In this document: positions 23,907-33,743 of the stretch, one piece after another
How the letters are laid out: each line of letters starts with the position of its first letter
How positions within the stretch are numbered: position 1 is the stretch's first letter
From: JAFLTL01 sp964389525
GTDB lineage: Bacteria > Bacteroidota > Bacteroidia > Bacteroidales > Muribaculaceae
Reading direction: 5' to 3'
NCBI GenBank assembly: GCA_964389525.1
Contig: CAYMEX010000005.1
Span: 69,846 to 133,845, forward strand
Length of the DNA stretch: 64,000 nt
The notes under the pieces: generated by a model
What the model was told of the DNA's origin: nothing
The model's input: the letters and a program-made list of their open reading frames with translations, nothing else
Databases searched by the model: none
Position numbers and translations under genes: made by a program

Positions 23907-25874
23907 TTACTGTTGCAGCTGATAGAGTGCGGGCAGTGCGGCGTTCACCTGCTCGGCTCTGTAGCAGCCGAACGAAGCATACTTTATCGAGTACTGTACA
24001 TACTTGTTGAAGTAGTTGGTGATTGTCCAGGTGCCGTCGCTGTTCTTCTCGGCCTTCCAGTAGCATCCTTCGTGGCTGAGATCGATATTGTCGTTCTTGT
24101 AGAAGTTGTTGTAGTTGTCGTCGTTCTCATAGATCACCTGACCGTAGGAGTCGACGATGAAGAAGTATCCCTCGGGAGCCTTGACCTCGTTGCCGCTGCC
24201 GTCGGTGCAGGTCGCTGTGAAGCGGAACGCGTTGACATCGGTCGGGGCGACGATCACACCGCCCTTGTCGCTGACTGCTTCGGTGTAGAAGTAGGAGTAG
24301 TAGGGATTTCTGGTCGAGGTGAACGGAGTGGCGCAGATACCTTCGGTCACGAGCAGATACGACTTCTCGATCTCGATCTTGTCGGCGGTGAAGAGATTAT
24401 ACATCGCCTTGCCGATATACTTCTCAAACTTCCACACGCCGCCGTCCTTCTTGTAGCGGCCTGTTACGGTCTCGAGCCCGTTCTCATTGTGCTTCCATTC
24501 GCTGCCGTCATACACATACAGGGCAGCCGTGTTGCGGTTGTACTTCACGTATGCCGTCTCTCCCTCCTGTGCGTAGGGGAGATTGTTGCGCAGATAGATC
24601 GGCAGATACTTCTCGGCGTCCTCAAGAGAGTTGTTGGAGAAGCCCATGGCGGCATAGTCGTCGGGGCTGAGGGCGAACACGCCTGCTGCCACGCTCCACT
24701 TCGAGCCGTTGTAGGTGTACACGGTGTTTACTGTCTTTGTCGACGGATTCACCACCGGATAGCGGCCCGATGCGTCGGGGTCGGTGTTGGCGGTCAGCAC
24801 ATTCTCGCCGTCAGCGTAGTAGAGCACGGGGTTCTCGCCCGATGCGTAGTTGTAGGCGCCCCACGATGTGAAGTTGATGCTGTACTGCATCCATTTCTCC
24901 ATCCCTTTGTTCTTGATGATCCAGGTGCCGTCGCCGCCGTTGTCGGTCACGCTCCACAGATAGCCGGCATTTGTCAGGTCGGCATTTTCCGACACATTGA
25001 AGTTGTTGTATGTCCCGCTCATGTAGAGAAAGCGTCCCTTGGCATCCTGCAGGGTCATAAACTCACCGTCGATGTTAGTGAATTTGTAGACGTTCTCAGT
25101 CTTTGCGCCGCTCAGCGTTCCGTCGGCTTCCACGGTCACGTCATCGTTGTTGTTGATGTATCCGTAAGTCTTTGTCTCCGATCCGCCGAGCACACCTTCG
25201 GCAACGCCATTGTCGGCGAAGATAAACACATCGCCGCCGTCAAATTTCACCGGCACATAATCTGCGTCGGCAAAGACAGGTTCCTCGCTGGCGACGTTGT
25301 AGGTCACCATGCACATCTGGCCGCTCTCGGCGTCGGCAAACTTCGATGACAGCAGCGCCGGTATCTTGTCGGCGGCGCTCACGGCCGGCGTGAAGGCCTG
25401 GATGTAGTCGTCGGTGCTTTCCCACGCCGTCTGGTAGCCGGCCTTGTCGATAGTATAGGTCGAGGCCGAGGCGATGGCGGCGGTTGTCGGGTCATTCTCT
25501 CCGGCTTCGGCATAGATCACGTCGACCGAGCTGCCGTTTTCGGCGAGATAGTAGGGGAACGATGCGCTCTGCATGAACACCGGCAATGCTGTCGTTGCAG
25601 CGAAAGCACTGCTTGTGCTCAGATAAAGATTTTCGCCGATGGCTTTGGCCTCAGCCTTCTCGGCATCGTTCGAGGCCAGCGCTCCCATCTGCGAGGCGAT
25701 TGTCTGGTAGTCGCTCTCGGTGAGGGCATATGTGACGTTGATAGTCGGCTTGTTGTAGTTTACACCACCCTCAAAACCGTCGAGCATTTCGTCGTTCCAG
25801 GAGTTCACGCCGCAGCTGCCCAGACCGAGTGTGAGCCCGGTGGCTGCAAGTGTGCATATAATGAGTTTATTCAT
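23907..25874 (-). CDS. Large surface lipoprotein with internal domain duplication, unknown function
   Basis: 655 aa. Lipobox GLGSC puts the lipidated Cys at residue 21. A module at about 262-352 (RFLYMSGTYNNFNVSENADL, YLWSVTDNGGDGTW, WMQYSINFTSWGAY) is repeated at about 560-640 (YFFIVDSYGQVIYENDDNYN, CYWKAEKNSDGTWTI, YVQYSIKYASFGCY). Short NGSKW/DGSEWK segments occur between. No SusD (RagB/TPR) features are seen, although the gene occupies the position of a SusD gene, 52 bp behind the TonB receptor. A role in ligand binding at the cell surface is inferred from lipidation and location only. Confidence 0.75.
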   Translation of the reverse strand: MNKLIICTLAATGLTLGLGSCGVNSWNDEMLDGFEGGVNYNKPTINVTYALTESDYQTIASQMGALASNDAEKAEAKAIGENLYLSTSSAFAATTALPVFMQSASFPYYLAENGSSVDVIYAEAGENDPTTAAIASASTYTIDKAGYQTAWESTDDYIQAFTPAVSAADKIPALLSSKFADAESGQMCMVTYNVASEEPVFADADYVPVKFDGGDVFIFADNGVAEGVLGGSETKTYGYINNNDDVTVEADGTLSGAKTENVYKFTNIDGEFMTLQDAKGRFLYMSGTYNNFNVSENADLTNAGYLWSVTDNGGDGTWIIKNKGMEKWMQYSINFTSWGAYNYASGENPVLYYADGENVLTANTDPDASGRYPVVNPSTKTVNTVYTYNGSKWSVAAGVFALSPDDYAAMGFSNNSLEDAEKYLPIYLRNNLPYAQEGETAYVKYNRNTAALYVYDGSEWKHNENGLETVTGRYKKDGGVWKFEKYIGKAMYNLFTADKIEIEKSYLLVTEGICATPFTSTRNPYYSYFYTEAVSDKGGVIVAPTDVNAFRFTATCTDGSGNEVKAPEGYFFIVDSYGQVIYENDDNYNNFYKNDNIDLSHEGCYWKAEKNSDGTWTITNYFNKYVQYSIKYASFGCYRAEQVNAALPALYQLQQ

Positions 25875-25926
25875 TGTCTTGTCTTCTGAGATGTTTTAGG
25901 AGTATGTTATTTAAACAAACATGCTC

Positions 25927-28701
25927 TTAGAAATGGAATTTCACTCGCAGATTAAACGTGCGGCCCTGGCTGTAGAAAATCCTGAAGGCATTTTCCCATG
26001 TGCCCGGAGTCGAGTGGTCGGTGTAGGCGTCCATGATGTAGTAGTTGCCGAGCACGTTGTAGACGTTGGCCGAGAACGTGCAGCGCACGTCGCCTGTGAT
26101 GGGGAAGCTGTAGCTGGCGTTAAGATCGAGCTGATTGCCGAAAGGTATGCACCACGGGTCGGCGATCGAGAGAGTCTTGCCCGGCGACAGCTGCGACGAG
26201 TTGCTCGAGTTAGACAGAGAGAAGTCTGAATAGTTGCGGGCATTAAGAGTCCAGTCTGCGCCGACACGGAAGCCCGAGAACGGTTTGAACTGTGTGCCGA
26301 TAGCGCCGGTTGTCTGAGCCGATCCGCCAACCTTTCTGCCCTTCTGGTCGATCTTGGCCCAGAGATGATCTTCGGCCATGGGAGTCGTTATCTGTGCCGG
26401 ATGGCTCTGGTCGCCAAGATCCGACAGCGCCTGGCCGCCGCTGTTGTAGTAGTAGCCGACGGGAGCGTTCTGCCATGTGTTGTCGGCCCATGCGAGCATA
26501 CCCGACAGTTCAAACCACTTGGTGGGCTTGTACACGAAATTCAGCTCGAGACCCATGTAGCGCGAGTCAACGCCGTTCATGGTCGCCGTGTAGCGGTCGT
26601 TGTCATATTGCAGTATGCCGGTAGAGATCATCGTGCGGTCCATCCACATCGTGTAGTAGCCGTTGAGCTGTGCGGTGAATGTAGGCGAGTGGTATTCATA
26701 TCCGACCTCAACTGCACCGACCTTCTCATTGCGCGGGTTGGGGTTGATGGCGTTGGAGTTGGCCGGAGATACAAACACGCCGTACTGCAGATAGGGAGCG
26801 CGGGTGATATATCCGCCGTTCACAAACACGTTGTTATACTGGTTGATGTTGTAGTTGGCGCCACCCTTGATCGAGCCGGCGAAGAATGTGCGTGTCGGCG
26901 ACTTGCGGTCGGCCTTGTCGACATAGAAATCCTCGAAACGGTTGTAGGTGTTGAGGTTCATGGCACCCGACAGCACAAGTGTCAGATCCTTGTCGAGGAG
27001 ATTGTGCTCGATCTGTCCGTAAACGCCCTCCTGCCAGATGCGGCTGCTCCAGTCACGGTAAACGACATCGCCGACGCCGAGTTTCTGCTGGCGGTAGGCC
27101 GTCTGGTCGGCCGCTGTCGCAAATGTGCGCGAGTTGTTGCTTGCCGAGCGGTAGTAGTCGATGAAGTATTCGCCGTCATAGAGGTCGGTGATCTCATTGG
27201 TATGCTTGCCGTAGTAGTAGCGTATGTCGATACCGGCGGTGATCGATGTGTTTTCGGTGAGATCGTTCTTGTAGTTCGACACGCCGCCAAACCACCTGTG
27301 GTTGTTCACCGAGTTCGACATTACCATCAGCGAGCCCGTCGTCGAAGCCGCGTTCATGCGCTGCACATTGTCATAGGCGAAGTAGCCGTTGGGGTGACGA
27401 AGCTCATATGTCACACCGTTGTTGGTGATCGAGTTCCAGTTCAGAGAACCGTTAGACGCGCCATACCAGTAAGTGTATTAGGTCGACGATCCGGTGCCTA
27501 TCTGAGCGCCCTGGCCGCTTGTGCCGCCGCCGGTGCCGATCGAGGCATACACAACCGAGCTCAGCGACGATTTGTGGTTGATCTGCCACGTGTGGTTGAT
27601 CATCGCTACAGGCTTGTTGTATTTGTTGATGTTCGACGAACGCTGCTGTCCGTAGAGGTCGTAGCCGAATGTAGGATTGTAGCGGTACTGCTGTCCGTCA
27701 GGCATATAGTTGGCCGCATCCTGCCATCCCTGCACCGACAGGCCGTTGGCCGAGCTGCGCTGATAGTGGGTCTGCGGTGCGCCCGTCACCGTCAGCGATA
27801 TCTGGTTGTTTTCGTTGATGCGCTTCGATATGTTCAGGAAATAGTTGTACTGTTCATACTGTGTTCCGAGCACATATCCGTCGCCGGTCTTGCGCGATCC
27901 GAGGAAAGTCATGGCCCAGCCGTTCTTCATCATGCCGGTCGAGAACGAGATGCCGTAGTTCATCGCGTTGTCGTTGCCAAGGCCATACCATGCTGTGCCG
28001 CCCTTCTTCGAGTCGAGGCCGCGGGTTATCATGTTGATCGTGCCGCCGAACGAAGGCGATGAGATGATCGTGGCGCCGAGGCCGCGCTGCACCTGCATCG
28101 ACGAGATGATGTCGCCGAGACCGCTCCAGTTCGACCAGTAGATGCCGCCCCACTCCATGTCGTTCACAGGCACGCCGTTCACCATTGTCGCAGTGTTCGA
28201 GGCCTTGAAGCCGCGTATGTTGATCTTCGCGTCGCCGAAGCCGCCGCCATCCTTGGTGGCCCATACGCCGGGAGTTGTTTTCAGTATCTCGGGAAGTTCC
28301 TGATTGCCGAGTTTCACGTCGATAGTCTGAGCATCGATTGCCGATACTGCCACTGGCGTCTTGCGTGTGCGTGCGATCGACTGGGTCACGACAACATCCT
28401 TGAGCATTACGGCCGATACCTCCATCTTCACCGTACCGACGTTGGAAGTGGTGGCAATGGTCAGAGGCTTCATGCCTACATATTCGATGCGGATGTTTTT
28501 GATTCCGTCGGGCACCTTGATCGTGAAATTGCCGTCGATGTCTGTAGGTACGCCATTGTTCGGACGTCCTTCAGGTGTCACAACTGCCCCTACGATGGGT
28601 TCGCCCTCATTGTCGACAACTGTGCCGTGGCACGTGATATCCGCATAGGCTGTCGCCCATACGACTATCAGCGCGGCTGTCAAGAGAAGAAATCTCTTCA
28701 T
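25927..28701 (-). pseudogene. TonB-dependent receptor interrupted by an in-frame TAA stop
   Basis: One frame of 925 codons. Part 1 (28701-27478) has a signal peptide (MKRFLLLTAALIVVWATAYA), a carboxypeptidase-like beta domain (GTVVDNEGEPIVGAVVTPEG), a plug domain (LPEILKTTPGVWATKDGGGF, INIRGFKASNTATMVNGVPV) and the first barrel strands. TAA at 27480-27478 follows QIGTGSST. The same frame continues at once with YTYWYGASNGSLNWNSI and runs through the rest of the barrel to GRTFNLRVKFHF at 25927. One base change from TAT/TAC or CAA/GAA/AAA explains it. A truncated barrel could not insert, so it is inactive unless suppressed or a sequencing error. The start is ATG 28701. Confidence 0.88.
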
Positions 28702-28815
28702 AAACACTGGTTGATAATGATTGAAACTGATAATTTTTTGAAAAATTTGGTCGTAGACCGATGCGGTGACGGCGTTATATCACGCACTACCGCATGAATA
28801 ATTCTTTCACGTATG

Positions 28816-28823
28816 CAAAATTA
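28816..28823 (-). promoter_or_regulatory. -7 box for the TonB receptor operon
   Basis: TAATTTTG on the minus strand, giving a leader of roughly 110 bases before ATG 28701, a length common for SusC-like genes. Confidence 0.5.
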
Positions 28824-28982
28824 AGGGAATTTAATAATTTGTCATTTATTTTCCGATGAAAAAAAACATTACTTTTTCTTGAAATGGATGCCGTCGGTGA
28901 TATGGCTCCCGCATACAGCCTGCGCATATGGTGGCGTGTGATTTTATTGAGGGTATAATCACACTTTTAACGATTTTTTTGT

Positions 28983-28990
28983 TATCTTTG
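28983..28990 (+). promoter_or_regulatory. -7 box for the DUF3078 operon
   Basis: TATCTTTG. Transcription from about 28996 means that the in-frame codon at 28928 lies upstream of the mRNA and cannot be the start; ATG 29081 is used instead. Confidence 0.6.
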
Positions 28991-29080
28991 TCGATGTTCC
29001 CGCATAAGGTTCATTTGGGTTTGTGGCCTTTTGGCTGGTTTGTGGGAATATCAATTATCAGTTTTTTAAGTCTCTTGTTT

Positions 29081-30472
29081 ATGCGATTTAACCCAAGCCG
29101 GCTTTTGTTTCTGCTCTCGCTTATGCTTTCGGCATCATTCAATGCGGGAGCGCAGGTGTTTCTTGGAGAGGATGACGATGAGGATGACGACGATCCGCCT
29201 ACGACTGTCATCCTTGAGGACTTCTTCGGTGACGACGCCGACGACCGTCTTACCAAAGTAGAGCCTGACACGGCAGTGGTGCTTGTTCCCGACACGCTGG
29301 TGATAGATACGACGATCGATGTCAGCGATCTCATGCTTCCGAAATGGTTTCTTCTGACGCCTGTCGTGTTCACACGCTTCGAGAGGATCGATTCGGTGCC
29401 ACCGTTCTCGCGCACGTTCAGCGACAACCCGGCTCTCAGATGGGCTGAGCGTGGGGTGAGTGCGCGTCGACACCTTCAGGAGACACGCCAGCGATTTGTC
29501 GTGCGTCACCTTGACCTTGTGAAGTACAATCTTTCCGATCTGCCCGACCCTCCGAAACAGTATGTGGCATATGCCGATCCGGAGCATGCAAAGATCGTGG
29601 TAGAGGAGGTGACGGTGTCTCCCGCTCCGGGCGACACGCAGCTCTCGGTCGATACGCGCCGCAAGCATTGGATTGAGTCTTTCAATGCGTCGGCCCAGTT
29701 TGCGCAGGCCTACAACTCTGCCAACTGGTATCAGGGCGGCAACTCCAATGTCAACCTGCGCATGGTGGGTGTCTATAACGTCAACCTCAATACGGCATAT
29801 CATCCTAATCTCCTTTTTGAGAACACGATACAGTACAGGTTGTCGCTCAACTCGGCGCCAAACGACACACTCCGCAACTATAGCATCTCCGAAGACCTTT
29901 TCCAGATAAACTCAAAGTTCGGTCTTAAGGCGTTCAAGAACTGGTACTACACCCTCACATTGCAGGCCAAGACGCAGTTCCTGCAGAACTTCGCCCCCAA
30001 CTCGCGCACTGTCAAGGCCGCGTTCCTCGCACCCGGTGAGCTCAACCTTGGTATAGGTATGACCTACAACTATATCAATCCCAAAAAGACTGTCAACTTC
30101 GGTCTGTCGATGGCACCGTTCTCCTACAACCTCAAGTCATGTCTCTCCGATCGAGTCAACGAGACGACGCTCGGCATAGAAGAAGGAAGGCGCACGGTAA
30201 GCCAGTACGGTTCCAACCTCACCGCAAAGCTCACATGGAATATCGTGTATAACATTTCCTATATATCACAGCTCTACTTCTTTACCGACTATTCATATGT
30301 CCAGGGGCAGTGGGATAATACGATAAACTTCTCTATCAACCGCTTCCTCTCCACGCAGGTTGTGGTGAACCTGCGCTACGACTCCTCGCGCAAGAGCGAC
30401 ACCGCATGGAAGTGCTGGCAGATGAAGGAACTGTTCACATTCGGATTCGCATATTCATTCTCGACAATCTGA
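29081..30472 (+). CDS. DUF3078 outer-membrane protein
   Basis: 463 aa from ATG 29081 (MRFNPSRLLFLLSLMLSASF, cleaved after NAGAQ). An unusual acidic stretch follows the signal (residues about 28-38, GEDDDEDDDD). The C-terminal two thirds has the DUF3078 barrel pattern: WIESFNASAQFAQAYNSANW, YQGGNSNVNLRMVGVYNVNL and a last strand LFTFGFAYSF. Function unknown; typical of Bacteroidetes outer membranes. First of three closely spaced genes. Confidence 0.85.
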   Translation: MRFNPSRLLFLLSLMLSASFNAGAQVFLGEDDDEDDDDPPTTVILEDFFGDDADDRLTKVEPDTAVVLVPDTLVIDTTIDVSDLMLPKWFLLTPVVFTRFERIDSVPPFSRTFSDNPALRWAERGVSARRHLQETRQRFVVRHLDLVKYNLSDLPDPPKQYVAYADPEHAKIVVEEVTVSPAPGDTQLSVDTRRKHWIESFNASAQFAQAYNSANWYQGGNSNVNLRMVGVYNVNLNTAYHPNLLFENTIQYRLSLNSAPNDTLRNYSISEDLFQINSKFGLKAFKNWYYTLTLQAKTQFLQNFAPNSRTVKAAFLAPGELNLGIGMTYNYINPKKTVNFGLSMAPFSYNLKSCLSDRVNETTLGIEEGRRTVSQYGSNLTAKLTWNIVYNISYISQLYFFTDYSYVQGQWDNTINFSINRFLSTQVVVNLRYDSSRKSDTAWKCWQMKELFTFGFAYSFSTI

Positions 30473-30494
30473 CGATATACAACGCGATGCCTCT

Positions 30495-31082
30495 ATGCGA
30501 GGTGTGATTCTGCATATGATACTTGTTTTGACGGCCATGACGGTTTCATCCACCATGGCCGCCGAAACTTTAGAGGGGTACGGCAGCCGTGCGGAGATTG
30601 TCGAACGCATGTCAAGGCTTCCATTGGTCGGCATCGAGGGGATATGGCGTTTTCCGGCGACCGGGCAGACGATAGTCATAGAGCGCGACGATCGCGACGC
30701 CATGCGCTTTCGGGTAGTGTCGGGCGTGTCTCAGGCGATGGCCGGTATCGAGAGCGGAGTTCTCCTCGGTTATATTGTCCCTACTGCAAAAAACGGCACG
30801 TTTGATGCCACCTTGGGCGAGATAAACTCCGACGGCTCGGCGAGGTCGGCGGGAGTCGTCTCCAAAAATCATGTCATGAGGTTCACGCTCGACCTTTCGG
30901 GGTCGAGGATATCGTTTACGCCCGTGAAGCGCGGACTTAAAGTCAATTTGTGGCGTCTGTTCCCCTATATGTTCCGGTTTTCGGTACGGGCATACGACGA
31001 TCGCCGGAAAGGGCTTGACGGATGTATGCGTGTATGGCCGCGCGATCTTTCTGAACCTCCTTACCAGCCACGATATCTTTGA
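30495..31082 (+). CDS. Secreted protein of unknown function
   Basis: 195 aa with a signal peptide (MRGVILHMILVLTAMTVSSTMAAE). The middle part GIEGIWRFPATGQTIVIERD and FDATLGEINSDGS looks like a beta-rich small domain seen in Bacteroidetes periplasmic proteins. No family is recognised. It lies 22 bp after the DUF3078 gene and 5 bp before the next, so it is part of the same operon. Confidence 0.75.
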   Translation: MRGVILHMILVLTAMTVSSTMAAETLEGYGSRAEIVERMSRLPLVGIEGIWRFPATGQTIVIERDDRDAMRFRVVSGVSQAMAGIESGVLLGYIVPTAKNGTFDATLGEINSDGSARSAGVVSKNHVMRFTLDLSGSRISFTPVKRGLKVNLWRLFPYMFRFSVRAYDDRRKGLDGCMRVWPRDLSEPPYQPRYL

Positions 31083-31087
31083 CTGCT

Positions 31088-31561
31088 ATGCGCCTGTTTT
31101 TATCGATAGCGTTGATTTTGTTGTCGGCGGTAGTTGTATCGGCGCAACGCACCACTCGCCGCCCGTTGCGTGTGAAGCCGGCTGCTGTCGCTGTCGACAC
31201 CGCCGGTCGTTATATGGTCGATACTGTTGCGTTTCCCGGCGACCGAGTCGCGATATCGGGCTATGAGAAACCATTGCGCTCGACCAAAGAGACACTCCAT
31301 GTCACTAATGCCGATACCGCACGTGTATTGGCTTCTGTAGTGCTTGAGATCGCATATATCGATGTCGACGGTAATCTGATGCACCGCCGTGAGGTCGATC
31401 TGGATTGCGATATTTATCCCGGTGAGACTAAAATGCTTGCATGCCGCTCATGGGATGTCCAAAACCGCTTCTTTTTTGCCGGAGGGCCACGTCCGCGCAC
31501 GGCGGCATATCCCTATACCATAAGTCTGAAAGTGCTTTCAGCGCGCTATAGGCGCCCGTAG
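31088..31561 (+). CDS. Secreted protein of unknown function
   Basis: 157 aa from ATG 31088. Signal peptide MRLFLSIALILLSAVVVSAQ, then a single beta-sandwich-like domain (FPGDRVAISGYEKPLRSTKE, TLHVTNADTARVLASVVLEI, YIDVDGNLMHRREVDLDC, ETKMLACRSWDVQNRFFF), reminiscent of transglutaminase- or CARDB-like Ig folds. Third gene of the DUF3078 operon; it ends 15 bp before the convergent yidD. Confidence 0.75.
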   Translation: MRLFLSIALILLSAVVVSAQRTTRRPLRVKPAAVAVDTAGRYMVDTVAFPGDRVAISGYEKPLRSTKETLHVTNADTARVLASVVLEIAYIDVDGNLMHRREVDLDCDIYPGETKMLACRSWDVQNRFFFAGGPRPRTAAYPYTISLKVLSARYRRP

Positions 31562-31576
31562 ACCCTGAGCTGCTCT

Positions 31577-31789
31577 TTATGGCACGGGGTCATAGCCCGA
31601 GCCGCCCCACGGGTGGCACCGCGAGAGACGCTTGAGTGTGAGCATGAGGCCACGCAACGCTCCGTGACGGGTGATTGCCTCGATGGCATATTGGCTGCAT
31701 GTGGGCGTGAAGCGGCAGCTCGCGGGAAACATCGGCGAGATGCAAAGCTGGTAAAAACGTATCGGGATGATAAGGAGACGCCGTATCAT
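31577..31789 (-). CDS. yidD: Membrane protein insertion efficiency factor YidD
   Basis: 70 aa. The family signature is plain: PIRFYQLCISPMFPASCRFTPTCSQYAIEAI and HPWGGSGYDPVP. YidD is a small amphipathic membrane-associated protein that helps YidC-dependent insertion. It overlaps rnpA by 4 bp, the usual neighbour. Confidence 0.97.
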   Translation of the reverse strand: MIRRLLIIPIRFYQLCISPMFPASCRFTPTCSQYAIEAITRHGALRGLMLTLKRLSRCHPWGGSGYDPVP

Positions 31790-32223
31790 TTTGCGTTATC
31801 TTCGCATTGCGCCGTGTCCGTGGCGCTCTGTGCAGGCTGTCCCGTAATCTTTGCAAGCAGGCGCAGCATTGCACCGCACACACGGGCGTGATCGGTGATG
31901 CGGTCGGCCACGTAGACAAAAACCACATCCGCGTCAGGGCATCCGGGGGTATTGTCAGGCCGGTTGAGCCGGTAGCACTCTCTTATGCGCCGCCGCATTG
32001 TCACGCGGTCCACAGCATGCCGCAGACGCTTTTTCGGCACCGAGATGACAAATTTCAGCCCGCGGTGTCCGTCTCTTCTGAATGAAGCAGGCGCCCACAC
32101 AGCCCTCAGAGGGTATGCGAGCGCACTGTTGATGTTGTCGCCCCCTCCGCGACGCGAAAAAAGCCGGTCGATGGTGGAGGTGCTGCAGAGTTTTGTCGGT
32201 TTTGGCAGAGTGTGCTGTCTCAC
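31786..32223 (-). CDS. rnpA: Ribonuclease P protein component
   Basis: 145 aa basic protein that binds RNase P RNA in tRNA 5' maturation. The conserved core is visible: LKFVISVPKKRLRHAVDRVTMRRRIRECYRLNR (split here by the signature RNR-type helix) after an N-terminal LCSTSTIDRLFSR. Overlaps hemD upstream and yidD downstream by 4 bp each. In many other phyla rnpA adjoins rpmH; the hemD neighbour is common in Bacteroidetes. Confidence 0.93.
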   Translation of the reverse strand: MRQHTLPKPTKLCSTSTIDRLFSRRGGGDNINSALAYPLRAVWAPASFRRDGHRGLKFVISVPKKRLRHAVDRVTMRRRIRECYRLNRPDNTPGCPDADVVFVYVADRITDHARVCGAMLRLLAKITGQPAQSATDTAQCEDNAK

Positions 32224-32969
32224 TGCTGCTTCTGCTCGGCCAGATAAAGGTCGAGAGCTGTTGTCATTGAAGGTGCGCCGGGCGACGGAGCCTCAAGGTC
32301 AAGACGAAGACCCGAGTCCTTGACTGCCTTGGCTACAGTCGGGCCGAAGACACCTATGCGTATGTCGCCCTGCTCGAAATCAGGAAAGTTCTTTTTGAGA
32401 GATTCGATACCCGACGGGCTGAAGAAAAGCAGCATGTCGTAGTCGAATGGCTCGTCGGGGCCGAAGTCATTGCTCACCGTGCGATACATCACGGCTGTCG
32501 TGTAGCTGATGCCGGCTTTTTCGAGAGGAGCCACATCGGCGCTGTCATGCACGTCCGACACAACATACAGATACTTCTCCTTGTTGTGCTTCTGGAGCAT
32601 TGTTGTGAGGCCATCGAGTTTTCCTGTCGAGCCGAAGAATATGCGACGCTTCCTGAATGTGGTGTACTTTTGCAGATACAGTGCTATCTGCTCGTTGGTG
32701 CAAAAATACTTCAGGGTGTCGGGTACGGTCACGCGTGTCTCCTCGCACAGACGGAAGAAATGATCGATGGCTGTGCGGGCGGTGAAGATCACAGCAGTAA
32801 AATCCGAGATATTGATCTTCTGCTGACGGAACTCTTTTGCCGACAGACCCTCGACTTTGATAAAGGGTCGGAATATCATTTCTACGCCATAACGGTCTGC
32901 GATCTCGAAATATGGAGATTTGCCTGACGAAGGCTGGGGCTGCGATACCAGTATCTTTTTTATCTTCAC
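32220..32969 (-). CDS. hemD: Uroporphyrinogen-III synthase
   Basis: 249 aa. Cyclises hydroxymethylbilane in haem/cobalamin synthesis. The sequence shows the two-lobed HemD pattern: ILVSQPQPSSGKSPYFEIAD, IFTARTAIDHFFRLCEE, and in the second lobe DMLLFFSPSGIESLKKNFPD with IGVFGPTVAKAVKDSGLR. The family is poorly conserved in sequence but these segments are consistent. Part of the Na/Pi-DUF4271-hemD-rnpA-yidD operon. Confidence 0.88.
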   Translation of the reverse strand: MKIKKILVSQPQPSSGKSPYFEIADRYGVEMIFRPFIKVEGLSAKEFRQQKINISDFTAVIFTARTAIDHFFRLCEETRVTVPDTLKYFCTNEQIALYLQKYTTFRKRRIFFGSTGKLDGLTTMLQKHNKEKYLYVVSDVHDSADVAPLEKAGISYTTAVMYRTVSNDFGPDEPFDYDMLLFFSPSGIESLKKNFPDFEQGDIRIGVFGPTVAKAVKDSGLRLDLEAPSPGAPSMTTALDLYLAEQKQQ

Positions 32970-33041
32970 GCTACGAACGGTTTTGGTGGGAGTGTAGGGA
33001 GATTACTCCGTGTGACGATGAGATCAATACGTGGGTAAAAG

Positions 33042-33734
33042 CTATCTTGCCGCCATTGTCAGGGCGACGCTGCCGACTGCAATTACCGGGATGATTTCAA
33101 GGGCGCAAAGATACAAAATAAAGTAAAAAATCGACAACGTGCTGCTATAAAAAAACGAAAATCCCTTAAAAATGTAGCAAATCCGCACGAGTATATACAT
33201 CGTAAGCCCGATCAGGTAGATCCATGACGGGTTGCCCGGCCAGATCGCTGAGGCCGCCGCAGGTATGAGGAGGCCGATTCCGAGCACGGCATGTGAGGAG
33301 TTGAGTGTGTGACGCCAGAGGCTGGCGTTCTGGGGCGAGGTGAATGTGTAGCCCACTGTGGCGCAGGCGATATATGAGAAAACGTTGAATGCGACGGCCA
33401 CGCCCGAAAGGATGGCGGCGTTGAGCGCATACCCGTCATAGTCGGTGCCTGAGCTCCACCCAGCAAGCATTATGCCTTCCATGACCGACGTCAGTATCAG
33501 CATGAGAAGTAGTATGCGTGTGTCGGCTGTTGTGCTGTGATCGTCGAAGATGTTTGCGCGCTGACGGTGCGTCACAAGATCCGAAAAAAAGGTCGAGGCT
33601 ATGTAGCGGAGGTGCGGGGTGTTGAGCCCCATCACGATAAACATGACAAGCAGGACGGTCAGGATTATGCTGTCGGGGGAGTGTACCCCCGACGGCAGAA
33701 CTGGCATGCCGACGGTTGTGTCGAGGAGTGTCAT
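33042..33734 (-). CDS. DUF4271 membrane protein
   Basis: 230 aa with about six membrane segments (IILTVLLVMFIVMGL, ILLLMLILTSVMEGIML, AILSGVAVAFNVFSYIACAT, AVLGIGLLIPAAASAIW, YLIGLTMYILVRICYIF, ALEIIPVIAVGSVAL). The C-terminal KGFSFFYSSTLSIFYFILYLCALEIIP is the typical DUF4271 end. Often found directly upstream of hemD in Bacteroidetes, as here. Role unknown; it follows the Na/Pi transporter gene by 9 bp. Confidence 0.88.
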   Translation of the reverse strand: MTLLDTTVGMPVLPSGVHSPDSIILTVLLVMFIVMGLNTPHLRYIASTFFSDLVTHRQRANIFDDHSTTADTRILLLMLILTSVMEGIMLAGWSSGTDYDGYALNAAILSGVAVAFNVFSYIACATVGYTFTSPQNASLWRHTLNSSHAVLGIGLLIPAAASAIWPGNPSWIYLIGLTMYILVRICYIFKGFSFFYSSTLSIFYFILYLCALEIIPVIAVGSVALTMAAR

Positions 33735-33743
33735 GAATTATGA

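Noticed and set aside
23751..25349. 532-codon open frame antisense to the 655-aa lipoprotein, and similar long frames at 21303-23189 and 26365-28062
   Set aside because: All are Val/His/Arg-rich shadows of genes with clear signal peptides and motifs on the other strand.
25910..25930. Third MITE end (TTTAAACAAACATGCTCTTA)
   Set aside because: Resembles the right MITE end but has extra bases and overlaps the receptor stop; no partner end or internal sequence is found.
27478..27480. Stop-codon recoding (selenocysteine, pyrrolysine or alternative code) in the receptor
   Set aside because: The codon is TAA, which is not used for either, and TAA ends many other genes in the window; mutation or error is simpler.
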